A DNA stretch of 6,786 bases from an uncultured Rikenellaceae bacterium (GCA_947054185.1 CAMRVW010000110.1:1-6786); one strand, 5' to 3'; positions 1 through 5,940 are shown, counted from the first letter of the stretch. Notes: generated by a model from the letters alone, not told the origin. A program made the numbers and translations.

Positions 1-330
1 GGGCAGATGGCTCTTGGTGTATGCTTCGGTGGTCGGGAGAACGAGGTTTTTGTGTGTAAGTTGTTGTTTATGTGTTGTTTGGTGCGCCTGGTGCAGGTGT
101 TTGTTGGTCTGAAAGTGATTGGGTGTCGGTTTTGTGGGGAGGGAAGAGAGAGCGTTTTGTGCGTAAAGGTGATTTTGCATGGAAAGAGAGAAGGAATTTG
201 AGTTGCGGAATCACTTTTTGTGATTTTTCATGAAAATTTTTGCGGTCGATTGTGTGTGATTATTAGAGTGTTATGGTGGAGGAGCGATTTTGGATATTAA
301 AAAATATCGTAATAAAAGTTCAAAGTGTGA
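1..330. other. G/T-rich non-coding leader, no gene seen
   Basis: This stretch is strongly enriched in G and T on the + strand. A short open frame at 7-201 has low-complexity Cys/Val/Leu-rich composition, resembles no family I know and has no credible start context, so I do not call it. Small AT-rich stem-loops occur, for example AATCAC/GTGATT around 210-226 and GATATT/AATATC at 293-308. No variable-region sequence is seen here, so the DGR target gene does not end inside this part of the window. Confidence 0.5.
293..308. other. AT-rich palindrome upstream of the accessory operon
   Basis: GATATT (293-298) and AATATC (303-308) form a perfect 6-bp inverted repeat around AAAA. It lies about 35 bases before the putative -7 element of the accessory operon, so it could be an operator-like site. 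The AT-rich context makes chance occurrence quite likely. Confidence 0.25.
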
Positions 331-340
331 AAATTATTTA

Positions 341-348
341 TAGCTTTG
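341..348 (+). promoter_or_regulatory. Putative -7 element for the msl-avd operon
   Basis: TAGCTTTG at 341-348 matches the Bacteroidetes -7 consensus TAnnTTTG exactly. The expected -33 TTTG is only weakly represented around 318-322 (GTTCA). A start here would give a leader of roughly 90 bases before the ATG at 445. The sequence between is rich in TTTG and TGTTG words, so other starts are possible. Confidence 0.4.
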
Positions 349-444
349 TGTTGTATAATAATGTTTGTTGAATGTATTTGTGTTGCAATGTTTGCTTGTT
401 TGTGTTGTATGTGTATTGTAATTGTCGAGTAAAATTGGGTTGAG

Positions 445-927
445 ATGACGATTCAGGAGAAAATAAAAATTGAACAGGATAATATCGACAAGGTATATCT
501 CTATCGGGAGGGCGGTTTTTGGAAGGCTTACGAGCGGTCGGCATATCTGTTTTATCAGCATGTCAAGAAGTATCTGGTGCAGAAAAAGTATGTCAAGGCA
601 GCCGATGCTTATGTGGTTTATCTGGGTTTTCCCGACTCCAAGGTTCCCGAATTGACGCGCGATTTCTTGGTGACAGTGCCTCAGGAGAAGCAACTGATTG
701 TGACTGTGGATCAGCCTATTGACGTGGGTGAGTTTGAGACTTGGAAGGCGCTGATAGAGATGAAGCGAGAGGAGGTCAAGGCGGCGCCGTCGACTCAGCT
801 CGAGGATGATGCCGAGAAAGAGGCCATTTTGAGGATACGTAACTTTATGCTCGAATCGGCAAACCCCATAGAGTGTCTGATTTTTGTAAAGGAACTTAAA
901 CATCTGCTCACCAATGGCCCTGTTTAA
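445..927 (+). CDS. MutS-like (MSL-type) DGR accessory protein
   Basis: This 160-residue protein has no signal peptide or membrane segment and is probably cytoplasmic. Residues 18-36 (YLYREGGFWKAYERSAYLF) and 59-70 (YLGFPDSKVPEL) resemble the N-terminal domain of MutS, where an R-x-G-D-F-Y-E type motif is followed by a G-F-P segment. The clamp and ATPase parts of MutS are absent. The C-terminal part (about 120-157) is a predicted amphipathic helix with many charged residues. As I recall, small MutS-like proteins are described as accessory proteins of Bacteroidetes DGRs, and the overlapping Avd-type gene supports that. The role is not proven; recognition of mismatched cDNA/DNA or of the template RNA is inference. 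The ATG at 445 has no clear Shine-Dalgarno, as is usual in this phylum. The gene overlaps the next one by 14 bases, which suggests translational coupling. Confidence 0.72.
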   Translation: MTIQEKIKIEQDNIDKVYLYREGGFWKAYERSAYLFYQHVKKYLVQKKYVKAADAYVVYLGFPDSKVPELTRDFLVTVPQEKQLIVTVDQPIDVGEFETWKALIEMKREEVKAAPSTQLEDDAEKEAILRIRNFMLESANPIECLIFVKELKHLLTNGPV

Positions 928-1273
928 TGAATTGCCTGTATATCAGCGGTGTAATGAATTGTTGGTCGCTTTCTCGAGGCTCTTGCCCGGGATAAACAGG
1001 GTTTATCGTGTCGTTTATGGCGAGAAGATAGCTCATTACATAATAGACGTGATGGCCTCTCTTTTTAAGGCAAACAGAGACAGGCGGCTTAAGTCGCAGT
1101 ATTTGATGATGTCGCGAGAGGAGTTCGTGAAGGTGGTGATAGGGGTGAGGCTGTTGTATGAGCTGAGGGCCATAAACAAAAAGAGCTTTATAAACCTCTC
1201 TTTGTTGGCCGAGGAGGTGTCCAAGCAGTTGGCGACATGGTATGATCAGGCTAAAAACGAACGGTCGGCCTGA
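914..1273 (+). CDS. avd: Avd-type four-helix-bundle DGR accessory protein
   Basis: This 119-residue basic protein has the length and layout of the Avd / four-helix-bundle family. Four predicted helices lie at about 5-24, 30-57, 67-89 and 91-115. The opening ELPVYQRCNELL, the second helix with GEKIAHYIIDVMASLFKANR, and the third with REEFVKVVIGVRLLYEL are characteristic. In the Bordetella phage DGR, Avd forms a positively charged barrel-like pentamer that binds the reverse transcriptase and the template RNA and is required for mutagenic cDNA synthesis. A similar role is inferred here from the fold and the neighbours. The ATG lies inside the 3' end of the MutS-like gene, so the two are almost certainly co-transcribed. 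The array of variable-region units starts 120 bases downstream, where a DGR template repeat is expected. The usual downstream reverse transcriptase is missing from the window. The related but distinct S23-type four-helix proteins are the main alternative identity. Confidence 0.82.
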   Translation: MALFNELPVYQRCNELLVAFSRLLPGINRVYRVVYGEKIAHYIIDVMASLFKANRDRRLKSQYLMMSREEFVKVVIGVRLLYELRAINKKSFINLSLLAEEVSKQLATWYDQAKNERSA

Positions 1274-1393
1274 CGGCAAGGGGGTTAGTATGGCACGATT
1301 CGGCGTGTCTGGCAGCAATGTATAACAGGATAAGGAGCTTTTATGTGTGGCTGCGTCATGCCGGGTCGTGTCTTTTTTATTGTGATCTTTGAA

Positions 1394-1672
1394 ATATGCA
1401 GTGCGGGTCGGTCTTGTGCGGCTTAATGTAAACACCTGCTTGCTTCGGGTTCTGTTTTGGAGTTTCCCGCTGTCGGTTACCGCAATACATCCGGTACGTT
1501 GAACAACGCGGGTGAACGTGGCGAGTATTGGACGTCGGTTGCCAATGGTTCTAACAACGCGTACTATATGAACTTCAATAGCAGCGATTTGAACGTGAAC
1601 AACAATAATGATAAGCGGAACGGCGATAGCGTGCGTTGTGTCCGCCAAGAATTTACGACCCTGATTTTTTTG
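1394..1672 (+). repeat. R1: DGR variable/template-like unit
   Basis: First of four homologous units. It opens with ATATGCAGTG (1394) and has a constant leader of about 65 bases, then a core from the GAG at 1460 to about 1650. The core reads EFPAVGYRN...LNNAGERGEYW...SNNAY...NFNSS...SVRCVRQEF, the C-terminal signature of C-type-lectin-fold DGR target proteins. Asn codons are abundant, as in template repeats. The frame is closed by TAA at 1424-1426 and there is no ATG between that stop and the core, so this is not the end of a gene. The 3' end of the core (AGCGTGCGTTGTGTCCGCCA) is shared by R1-R3, with one change in R4; it is G/C-rich and sits where a mutagenic-homology initiation site would lie. 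Confidence 0.75.
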
Positions 1673-1967
1673 ATATTGCAGTGTGAGGCGTCTCTTGTGC
1701 GGCTTAATGTAAACGCCTGCTTGCTTCGGGTTCTGTTTTGGAGTTTCCCGCTGTCGGTAACCGCGACAACAATTCGTCCGGTACGTTGTACAACGCGGGT
1801 GAGAACGGGCGCTATTGGTCGTCGGTTGCGTACGATTCTAACAACGCGTACAACCTGAACTTCAATAGCAGCAGTTTGAACGTGGATTGGAACAACAAGC
1901 AGAACGGTCGGAGCGTGCGTTGTGTCCGCCAAGAATTTACGACCCTGATTTTTTTGATATTGCAGTG
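1673..1967 (+). repeat. R2: DGR variable/template-like unit
   Basis: Second unit, directly abutting R1; the conserved GAG codons are 281 bases apart (1460 and 1741). Its leader and 3' flank are nearly identical to those of R1, but the core differs at many codons. R2 reads GNRDNNSSGTLYNAGENGRYW...AYDSNNAYNLNFNSSSLNVDWNNKQNGRS. It has one extra codon near the start of the core and one fewer near the end compared with R1. TAA at 1705-1707 closes the frame 12 codons upstream. The unit-boundary word ATATTGCAGTG occurs at both ends (1673 and 1957). Confidence 0.75.
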
Positions 1968-2100
1968 TGAGGTGCATCTTGTTGTGGGTGGTTTTTAATG
2001 TATGTCGGGGACGGATTTTTTTGAGAGCCGGTCTTATAAGGTGCGGGTTTGATATCGAGAGAGTGGGGGGATGGATTTTAGCGTGAGGCAGAGGCGTGTC

Positions 2101-2340
2101 GGAGAGCGGAACGGGGCCTGCGGAGGGCCAAAGCGGGGAGGTGATGGAAGGTTGGGAGTGCTTAGTTCACTGCCCTATATATTGATGTGCGGTGTGCGGC
2201 TCTCCGTTGGGGGAGGCTCCGAGCCGCTCGGGACTCCTTGGGTCGTCCCGATTACAAGGAATTTGTGTTTACTTCACACTTCGTGTGTCGGATATAAGGA
2301 AGAGTTTGCGGTTTTCGTTTCTCAGACCGCGGTGTGGGCC
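2101..2340. repeat. Structured repeat B, copy 1a
   Basis: It matches copies at 6251 and 6555 over about 235 bases, in the same orientation. It contains a G/C-rich head (GGAGAGCGGAACGGGGCCTG), a box CTTAGTTCACTG with a following TATAT at 2161-2180, and a CCGTTGGGGGAGG hairpin. These are followed by stem H2, CGGGAC (2229-2234) with GTCCCG (2245-2250), and stem H3, CACAC (2275-2279) with GTGTG (2283-2287) around TTC. A last stem, GCGGT/ACCGC, closes the unit. Strand of function is unknown. Confidence 0.7.
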
Positions 2341-2499
2341 GAGCCTGGGAGGCAAGGCGGGGAGATGATGGGCGGCAGTTTTGTGCTTAAGTCACTTAAT
2401 TATAATAGCCAAATGGGGTTACGGGCCTCCTGGGGGGAGGGTCGGCCCGTTGCGGCCTCATACTTCGGCCGCCCTGCCGGTGCAAAAAAACTGCCGCCC
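2341..2499. repeat. Structured repeat B, divergent copy 1b with a long outer stem
   Basis: This is a shorter, diverged B unit directly after copy 1a. It keeps the GCGGGGAGATGATG head and the box CTTAAGTCACT with TATAAT (2386-2406). Outer arms GGGCGGCAGTTTT (2370-2382) and AAAACTGCCGCCC (2487-2499) are perfectly complementary over 13 bp and enclose the core. Inside are ACGGGCC/GGCCCGT (2421-2427 with 2444-2450) and GCGGCC/GGCCGC (2452-2457 with 2467-2472). The result is a branched structure of one closing stem with two hairpins. Confidence 0.6.
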
Positions 2500-2556
2500 T
2501 CAAAAACTACGGTACAAGAGCCTGCGGAGCACAAGCCATGTGAATTCCAAAGTTTG

Positions 2557-2577
2557 CCGGGGTGAAAGCCACCCCGG
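2557..2577. other. G/C-rich hairpin near the end of the inserted segment
   Basis: CCGGGGTG (2557-2564) and CACCCCGG (2570-2577) form a perfect 8-bp stem with an AAAGC loop. It is followed by GAATTTCC and not by a T run, so it is a poor fit to an intrinsic terminator. It lies 70 bases before the R array resumes. Confidence 0.5.
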
Positions 2578-2648
2578 GAATTTCCTGTCCACCGCGATAT
2601 ACAAAGGGACGCGTACCCCCGTTTTGGTTGATTAGATGTAAGAGTAAA

Positions 2649-2938
2649 ATATTGCAGTGCAAGGCTCTCTTGCGCGGCTTAATGTAAACACCTGCTTGCT
2701 TTGAGCTTCTGTTTTGGAGTTTCCCGCTGTCGGTTACCGCAACAACTCGTCCGGTTCGTTGAACAACGCGGGTCAGAACGGTGACTATTGGTCGTCAGTT
2801 GCGAACAGTTCTAACAACGCGTACGAGCTGAACTTCAATAGCAGTAATGTGAATCCGCAGAATAACACAAATAAGCAGAACGGACAGAGCGTGCGTTGTG
2901 TCCGCCAAGAATTTGCGACGCTGGTGTTTTGTGTGTAA
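2649..2938 (+). repeat. R3: DGR variable/template-like unit
   Basis: Third unit. It starts with ATATTGCAGTG and has the same leader as R1 and R2, with a one-base insertion just upstream of the core. This puts a TGA (2702-2704) in frame, closing the frame four codons before the conserved GAG at 2717. The core reads GYRNNSSGSLNNAGQNGDYWSS then ANSSNNAYELNFNSSNVNPQNNTNKQNGQS. The 3' flank diverges from R1 and R2 right after SVRCVRQEF and the reading frame stops at TAA 2936-2938. This is the copy closest to a generic Asn-rich template. Confidence 0.75.
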
Positions 2939-2996
2939 TCAGGGTTGTGGTGAGGGTCGGGCGGTAAGCCTTTTTTAGGACAACTTCCCGAGAGTG

Positions 2997-3023
2997 CCCC
3001 GTAAATTCAGCAGGTTACTGGGG
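2997..3023. other. Imperfect stem-loop in the R3-R4 spacer
   Basis: CCCCGTAA (2997-3004) pairs with TTAC(T)GGGG (3015-3023), eight pairs with one bulged T and a 10-base loop. The R3-R4 spacer (2939-3067) shows no gene. The stem could be part of an array transcript, but no second copy supports it. Confidence 0.35.
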
Positions 3024-3067
3024 GTGTAAAATCCTTAGTTGAAAGAATGGCCGTGTGATTCGTATGC

Positions 3068-3361
3068 CTTGCACTGCTTTTTGTAAACACCTGCTTGACT
3101 TAGATTCCCGTTTTGGAGTTTCCCGCTGTCGGTTGGCGCAACAACTCGGACGGTTCGTTGAACAACGCGGGTACGAACGGCGAGTATTGGTCGTCAGTTG
3201 CGAGTACGTCTGATTCTAACAACGCGTACAACCTGTGGTTCAATAGCAGTAATTTGAACGTGAGCAACAACAATAAGCGTTACGGTCATAGCGTACGTTG
3301 TGTCCGCCAAGAATTTACGACCCTGATTTTTTATTTTTTTGTTGCCCGGGAGTTTGGGTAA
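3068..3361 (+). repeat. R4: DGR variable/template-like unit
   Basis: Fourth and most diverged unit. It shares only the GTAAACACCTGCTTG part of the leader, then the constant sequence into the core at the GAG of 3116. The core reads GWRNNSDGSLNNAGTNGEYWSSVASTSDSNNAYNLWFNSS and has two extra codons before the SNNAY block. A TAG at 3101-3103 closes the frame five codons before GAG. Downstream of SVRCVRQEF the TTLIF flank is kept, then diverges to a stop at 3359-3361. The Trp residues at two typically variable sites (GW and LWF) look like ligand-contact diversification. Confidence 0.72.
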
Positions 3362-3411
3362 GCGGTGGTTCGCTTAATGGTGACATTAAAAGGTGCATAA
3401 TGATAAATGCG

Positions 3412-3457
3412 ACAAGTGCCGTTGCGGTCAATTATATACGCAACGGCACTTGTTTTT
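3412..3457 (+). terminator. Intrinsic terminator closing the R array
   Basis: ACAAGTGCCGTTGCG (3412-3426) and CGCAACGGCACTTGT (3439-3453) are perfectly complementary over 15 bp with a 12-base loop, followed on the + strand by TTTTG. The T run is on the rightward side, so it best fits the end of transcripts from the R array. It also lies just past the stop of the convergent GH20 gene and could act in both directions, though no T run follows it leftward. Confidence 0.75.
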
Positions 3458-3476
3458 GTGTACGGGCTCTATCGAG

Positions 3477-5534
3477 CTATAGGGAATTTACCCATGTTTT
3501 GGTCTTTTTGATCATTGGTATTTCGTAATAATACCACCAGTCGCTGTTGTTGGTTTTGGCGGCAAGATGGTTGTGATGGTTTTGGTCGGCGATATATCCT
3601 TCGGGTTGTTGCATGAAACGTGTTTGCGAATAGGTCTCTTCCAGTTGTTTTCTCATGGTTGAGAAGTCGTCGCATACTTTATTTATTTGCTGCAATGCCG
3701 CTTGCCTCTCTGTTTCGTTTGTTGCGGTGTCATAGCCATGCAGTGCCAATATCAGACGGGTGGGGAAGTTGAACAGATGGTTGGTCTGTTCGTATATCTC
3801 CAGGGTGTAACGATTGCGCAAAGCATGCTGTTTTGCCTCTTTTATGCCTTGGCATATCTTTTCATACCGCTTTTCTTCTGCCTTGGCTTGCTCTATTTTG
3901 GATTGATAGGTATTGCTCCATTTTCCCGGTGCATTTTTATCGGGCAGTGTCATCAAGGTGAAAGAGGTGGTGCCCCATGCCGGGTTGCGTCTTCCTGCGT
4001 CGGCCAAGGCGTTGTCGAAGAAGTATGCCTCTTGTTCCAATTCATCCAGGAAGGCCATGCGGTTGTCTTTGGGGTGGAAGCCGAATTCTCGTTGGGCGTG
4101 TGCCGTCTTGAAGGCTTCGACAGATCGGGCTGTGGGGTTCCAGCTATATTCGCCTTGTGCGATGTATCCGCGCCATACTGTTTCGGGGTGGGGTGAGCCG
4201 TCGTCCCATGCGGTGGACAGGATGCCTTCGAGTTGGTTTTCTGCAACCAGCCGGCTGAAATCTTTGATGTATGATGCAAGTGAGTTTTCGCGGGGCATGA
4301 ATGGCGAATTGCCATAGCTGGCGGCGGTGGCTCCCATCACCTTAAGGCCTTTGTTGTGGTACCATTGCAGTATGCGTTGCTGGCCCGGAGTGATGTCACC
4401 GCCGTAATACCAGCGCATGTACACGCATTCTTTGGGGAACAGTTCGATGCCGGCATCAAGCTTTTCATCGTTCCATTTGGCAGCTATTTTATCTTCGCTT
4501 TCGGTGCTGTTGATCAAGCCCCAGACTCCGCCGTATTTCAATGGCATGTCATCCCAGAAGATGGGGATGCGGCCGTGCGATGTTGCAAAATCGCACACCT
4601 TTTTCAGCCAGATCATTTGCAGCTCGAACGGGGTTTTGCCGGTCTCTTTGCAGCGTTGGTCTATGCCGATGGCGGTAATCTCGTCGCCTCCCACGTGCAG
4701 GTATTTGCCGTACGGCATGGCTTCGAGGGCGTCTCTGTAAAGGTCGAACTGCAAATCATAGGTGCGGGGGTCGGACGGGCAGAATTCCCAGTCGCTGTTC
4801 GGGTTTTCGCGTAACTCCCAATGATGTTTCAAGATAAAACTTGCGTGTCCCAGCCCCTGGACAAGGGGGCTTATTTCAATATTGCGTTCTTTGGCATAGC
4901 GGCATATCGCCTGCATCTCCTGTTTGCTTATGGCGTTAGGGGCGCCTATCTCGGGACGGCGGGTGTAACGGAGCTTGTCTTCTATCTCCCAGATGATTGC
5001 GTTGATCTTGTAACGGGCCAGTTTGTCGATTTCCCGATAGTAATATTCTGCGCGGTCTAAATGGTGTTTGACGTCGAAATGTACTGCCCGGTATGAGATG
5101 GCCGGGTAATCGGTGATTTGCATGGCCGGGATGGGTGTATTGAAATCGCGGCTGTCTTCCATGAGTTGTTCCAGCGTCTGGCAGCCATAGAAGATACCTG
5201 CCATGGTTCGAGCGGAGATGCGCACCCCTTGATTGTTGACCTCAAGAGAGTATCCCTCGTCAGATGAGGGGACGTTTTGGTCGGTGAGGCACAGGCGGAC
5301 GGCTTTCCCCGTTCGGGGAGCACGGGGGAGTATGTCGAGCATGGCTCCCAGCGGAGGGATGGTCATATCGTCGTCCGATAGTATATGGGTCAGGTCAAGA
5401 TAGTTGACGCCTCTGCCCGAGGTTAGTGTAACAGACTGCGGCTGCGGGATGATTTGCAGCTTATGATCTGTTTTTTGGGCGCAGAGCTCTTCGGCAAAAA
5501 GGAGTACGCTCAGCAGTAAAAGGAGTTTTTTCAT
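3477..5534 (-). CDS. Secreted GH20 beta-N-acetylhexosaminidase
   Basis: This 685-residue family 20 glycoside hydrolase should release terminal beta-linked GlcNAc/GalNAc from glycans by substrate-assisted retaining catalysis. A signal peptide occupies residues 1-19 (MKKLLLLLSVLLFAEELCA, probably cut before Q20); the sequence before Cys18 is not a good lipobox, so a soluble periplasmic or exported enzyme is likelier than a lipoprotein. The N-terminal GH20 domain is at about 25-140 and the barrel starts near SYRAVHFDV (147-155). The catalytic Asp-Glu pair is D284-E285 in HVGGDE. The segments IIWEIEDKLRY and LVQGLGHASFILKH resemble the HexD/GcnA-like branch of GH20 more than the classical SusC/D-linked enzymes. 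Residues 480-685 form a mostly helical C-terminal region. The ATG at 5534 is set by the signal peptide. The gene stands alone, convergent with the R array. Substrate specificity cannot be read from the sequence. Confidence 0.92.
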   Translation of the reverse strand: MKKLLLLLSVLLFAEELCAQKTDHKLQIIPQPQSVTLTSGRGVNYLDLTHILSDDDMTIPPLGAMLDILPRAPRTGKAVRLCLTDQNVPSSDEGYSLEVNNQGVRISARTMAGIFYGCQTLEQLMEDSRDFNTPIPAMQITDYPAISYRAVHFDVKHHLDRAEYYYREIDKLARYKINAIIWEIEDKLRYTRRPEIGAPNAISKQEMQAICRYAKERNIEISPLVQGLGHASFILKHHWELRENPNSDWEFCPSDPRTYDLQFDLYRDALEAMPYGKYLHVGGDEITAIGIDQRCKETGKTPFELQMIWLKKVCDFATSHGRIPIFWDDMPLKYGGVWGLINSTESEDKIAAKWNDEKLDAGIELFPKECVYMRWYYGGDITPGQQRILQWYHNKGLKVMGATAASYGNSPFMPRENSLASYIKDFSRLVAENQLEGILSTAWDDGSPHPETVWRGYIAQGEYSWNPTARSVEAFKTAHAQREFGFHPKDNRMAFLDELEQEAYFFDNALADAGRRNPAWGTTSFTLMTLPDKNAPGKWSNTYQSKIEQAKAEEKRYEKICQGIKEAKQHALRNRYTLEIYEQTNHLFNFPTRLILALHGYDTATNETERQAALQQINKVCDDFSTMRKQLEETYSQTRFMQQPEGYIADQNHHNHLAAKTNNSDWWYYYEIPMIKKTKTWVNSL

Positions 5535-5592
5535 ATTTAGAGTTTGTTTTTGTAATGTTTGTCGCGCGTTTGAAATGCAGCTTGTTGGCTTT

Positions 5593-5624
5593 CGAAGATA
5601 CGGATAAGCGAGAACAAAAGCAAA
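5593..5624 (-). promoter_or_regulatory. Putative GH20 promoter P1 (proximal)
   Basis: Read leftward, TTTG (5624-5621) is followed after 20 bases by TATCTTCG (5600-5593), one base off the Bacteroidetes -7 consensus TAnnTTTG. It ends 58 bases before the GH20 ATG and lies in the first unit of the tandem repeat. Of the three candidates it is the closest to the gene but the least perfect. Confidence 0.5.
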
Positions 5625-5667
5625 CGAGTGTTTGGTTTTGCCGAGCTGGAGTATCTAAGGCGACAGC

Positions 5668-5699
5668 CAAAGATACGGATAAGCCGAAAGGCAAGCAAA
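5668..5699 (-). promoter_or_regulatory. Promoter-like site P2 in repeat unit 2
   Basis: Leftward TTTG (5699-5696), 20 bases, then TATCTTTG (5675-5668), a full match to the TTTG / TAnnTTTG pattern. It points at GH20 from about 135 bases upstream. The surrounding unit is repeated, so its match is not independent of P1 and P3. Confidence 0.45.
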
Positions 5700-5736
5700 T
5701 TTTGTTTGCCCGAGGCGGAAGTATCTAAGACGAAGT

Positions 5737-5768
5737 CAAAGATAAGAATAAGCGAGCACAAAAACAAA
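5737..5768 (-). promoter_or_regulatory. Promoter-like site P3 in partial repeat unit 3
   Basis: Leftward TTTG (5768-5765), 20 bases, then TATCTTTG (5744-5737), again a full match with the same spacing. The bases between differ from units 1 and 2 at several places while both boxes are retained. Confidence 0.4.
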
Positions 5769-5940
5769 CATTGTTCCGATTTGGTTGGAAACTGCGGTGT
5801 TACGGGACTGTCGTTTTATGACTTGCGGGCAGTGCCTCGTTTATGTTTTGCGAGAACTGCCTCCGGCGGCCTTTCGGGGGAGGAGTCACGGAGGGGGCCG
5901 AGACCCCTTTTGATATTTTTGATGGCAAAAACTAAAACGG

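Larger units (their letters stand above)
1968..2648. other. Segment interrupting the R array, carrying two B repeats
   Basis: These 0.68 kb separate R2 from R3 and share no sequence with the R units. They contain two tandem copies of the structured repeat B and a G/C-rich tail with hairpins. The R unit-boundary word ATATTGCAGTG lies on both sides (1957-1967 and 2649-2659), as expected if the segment entered exactly at a unit boundary. An open frame at 2071-2565 is not supported as a gene because it follows the repeat sequence and its frame is not kept in the other B copies. No transposase is seen. Confidence 0.6.
5593..5770. repeat. Tandem repeat of 2.5 units, each with a promoter-like sequence
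   Basis: AGATA[CA]GGATAAGC-type units start at 5596, 5671 and 5740 (spacings 75 and 69). The third is partial and reads AGATAAGAATAAGCGAG. Units share AAGATACGGATAAGC, an A-rich stretch with CAAA, and GTATCTAAGRCGA. On the minus strand each unit carries TTTG-N20-TATCTT(T/C)G. Similar short repeats are, in my recollection, seen between genes in other Bacteroidales, so this may be an interspersed family captured upstream of GH20. Confidence 0.7.

Noticed and set aside
7..201. Open frame of 64 codons at the left edge
   Set aside because: Low-complexity translation from G/T-rich sequence, no recognised family and no initiation context.
334..903. Leftward open frame opposite the MutS-like gene
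   Set aside because: Antisense shadow of a well-supported gene; composition (His/Leu/Arg-rich) is typical of reverse-complement artefacts.
908..1977. Leftward open frames opposite avd, R1 and R2
   Set aside because: They are the reverse complement of the Asn-rich cores and avd, and they repeat only because the R units repeat.
2071..2565. 164-codon open frame in the B-repeat segment
   Set aside because: Its peptide matches part of the frame at 6212-6736 only because both follow B repeats, and copies 2 and 3 use different frames for the same DNA while the stems are kept.
1968..2648. Insertion sequence between R2 and R3
   Set aside because: No transposase and no terminal inverted repeats at the ends; the flanking 11-base repeat also occurs at the R1/R2 junction, so it need not be a target-site duplication.
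2959..2976. Terminator after R3 (GGC/GCC then TTTTTT)
   Set aside because: The stem is only three to four pairs; too weak to call.
1457..3361. R1-R4 as four small expressed genes starting at TTG
   Set aside because: The TTG lies inside constant sequence, the conserved part is only the C-terminal half of a lectin-type domain, and in-frame stops lie 4-12 codons upstream; repeat units are the better description.
1394..3361. CRISPR array
   Set aside because: Units are about 280 bases with long constant flanks and protein-like cores, not short repeats with unique spacers, and no cas gene is seen.
3687..5060. Rightward open frames opposite GH20
   Set aside because: Antisense shadows of the hexosaminidase.
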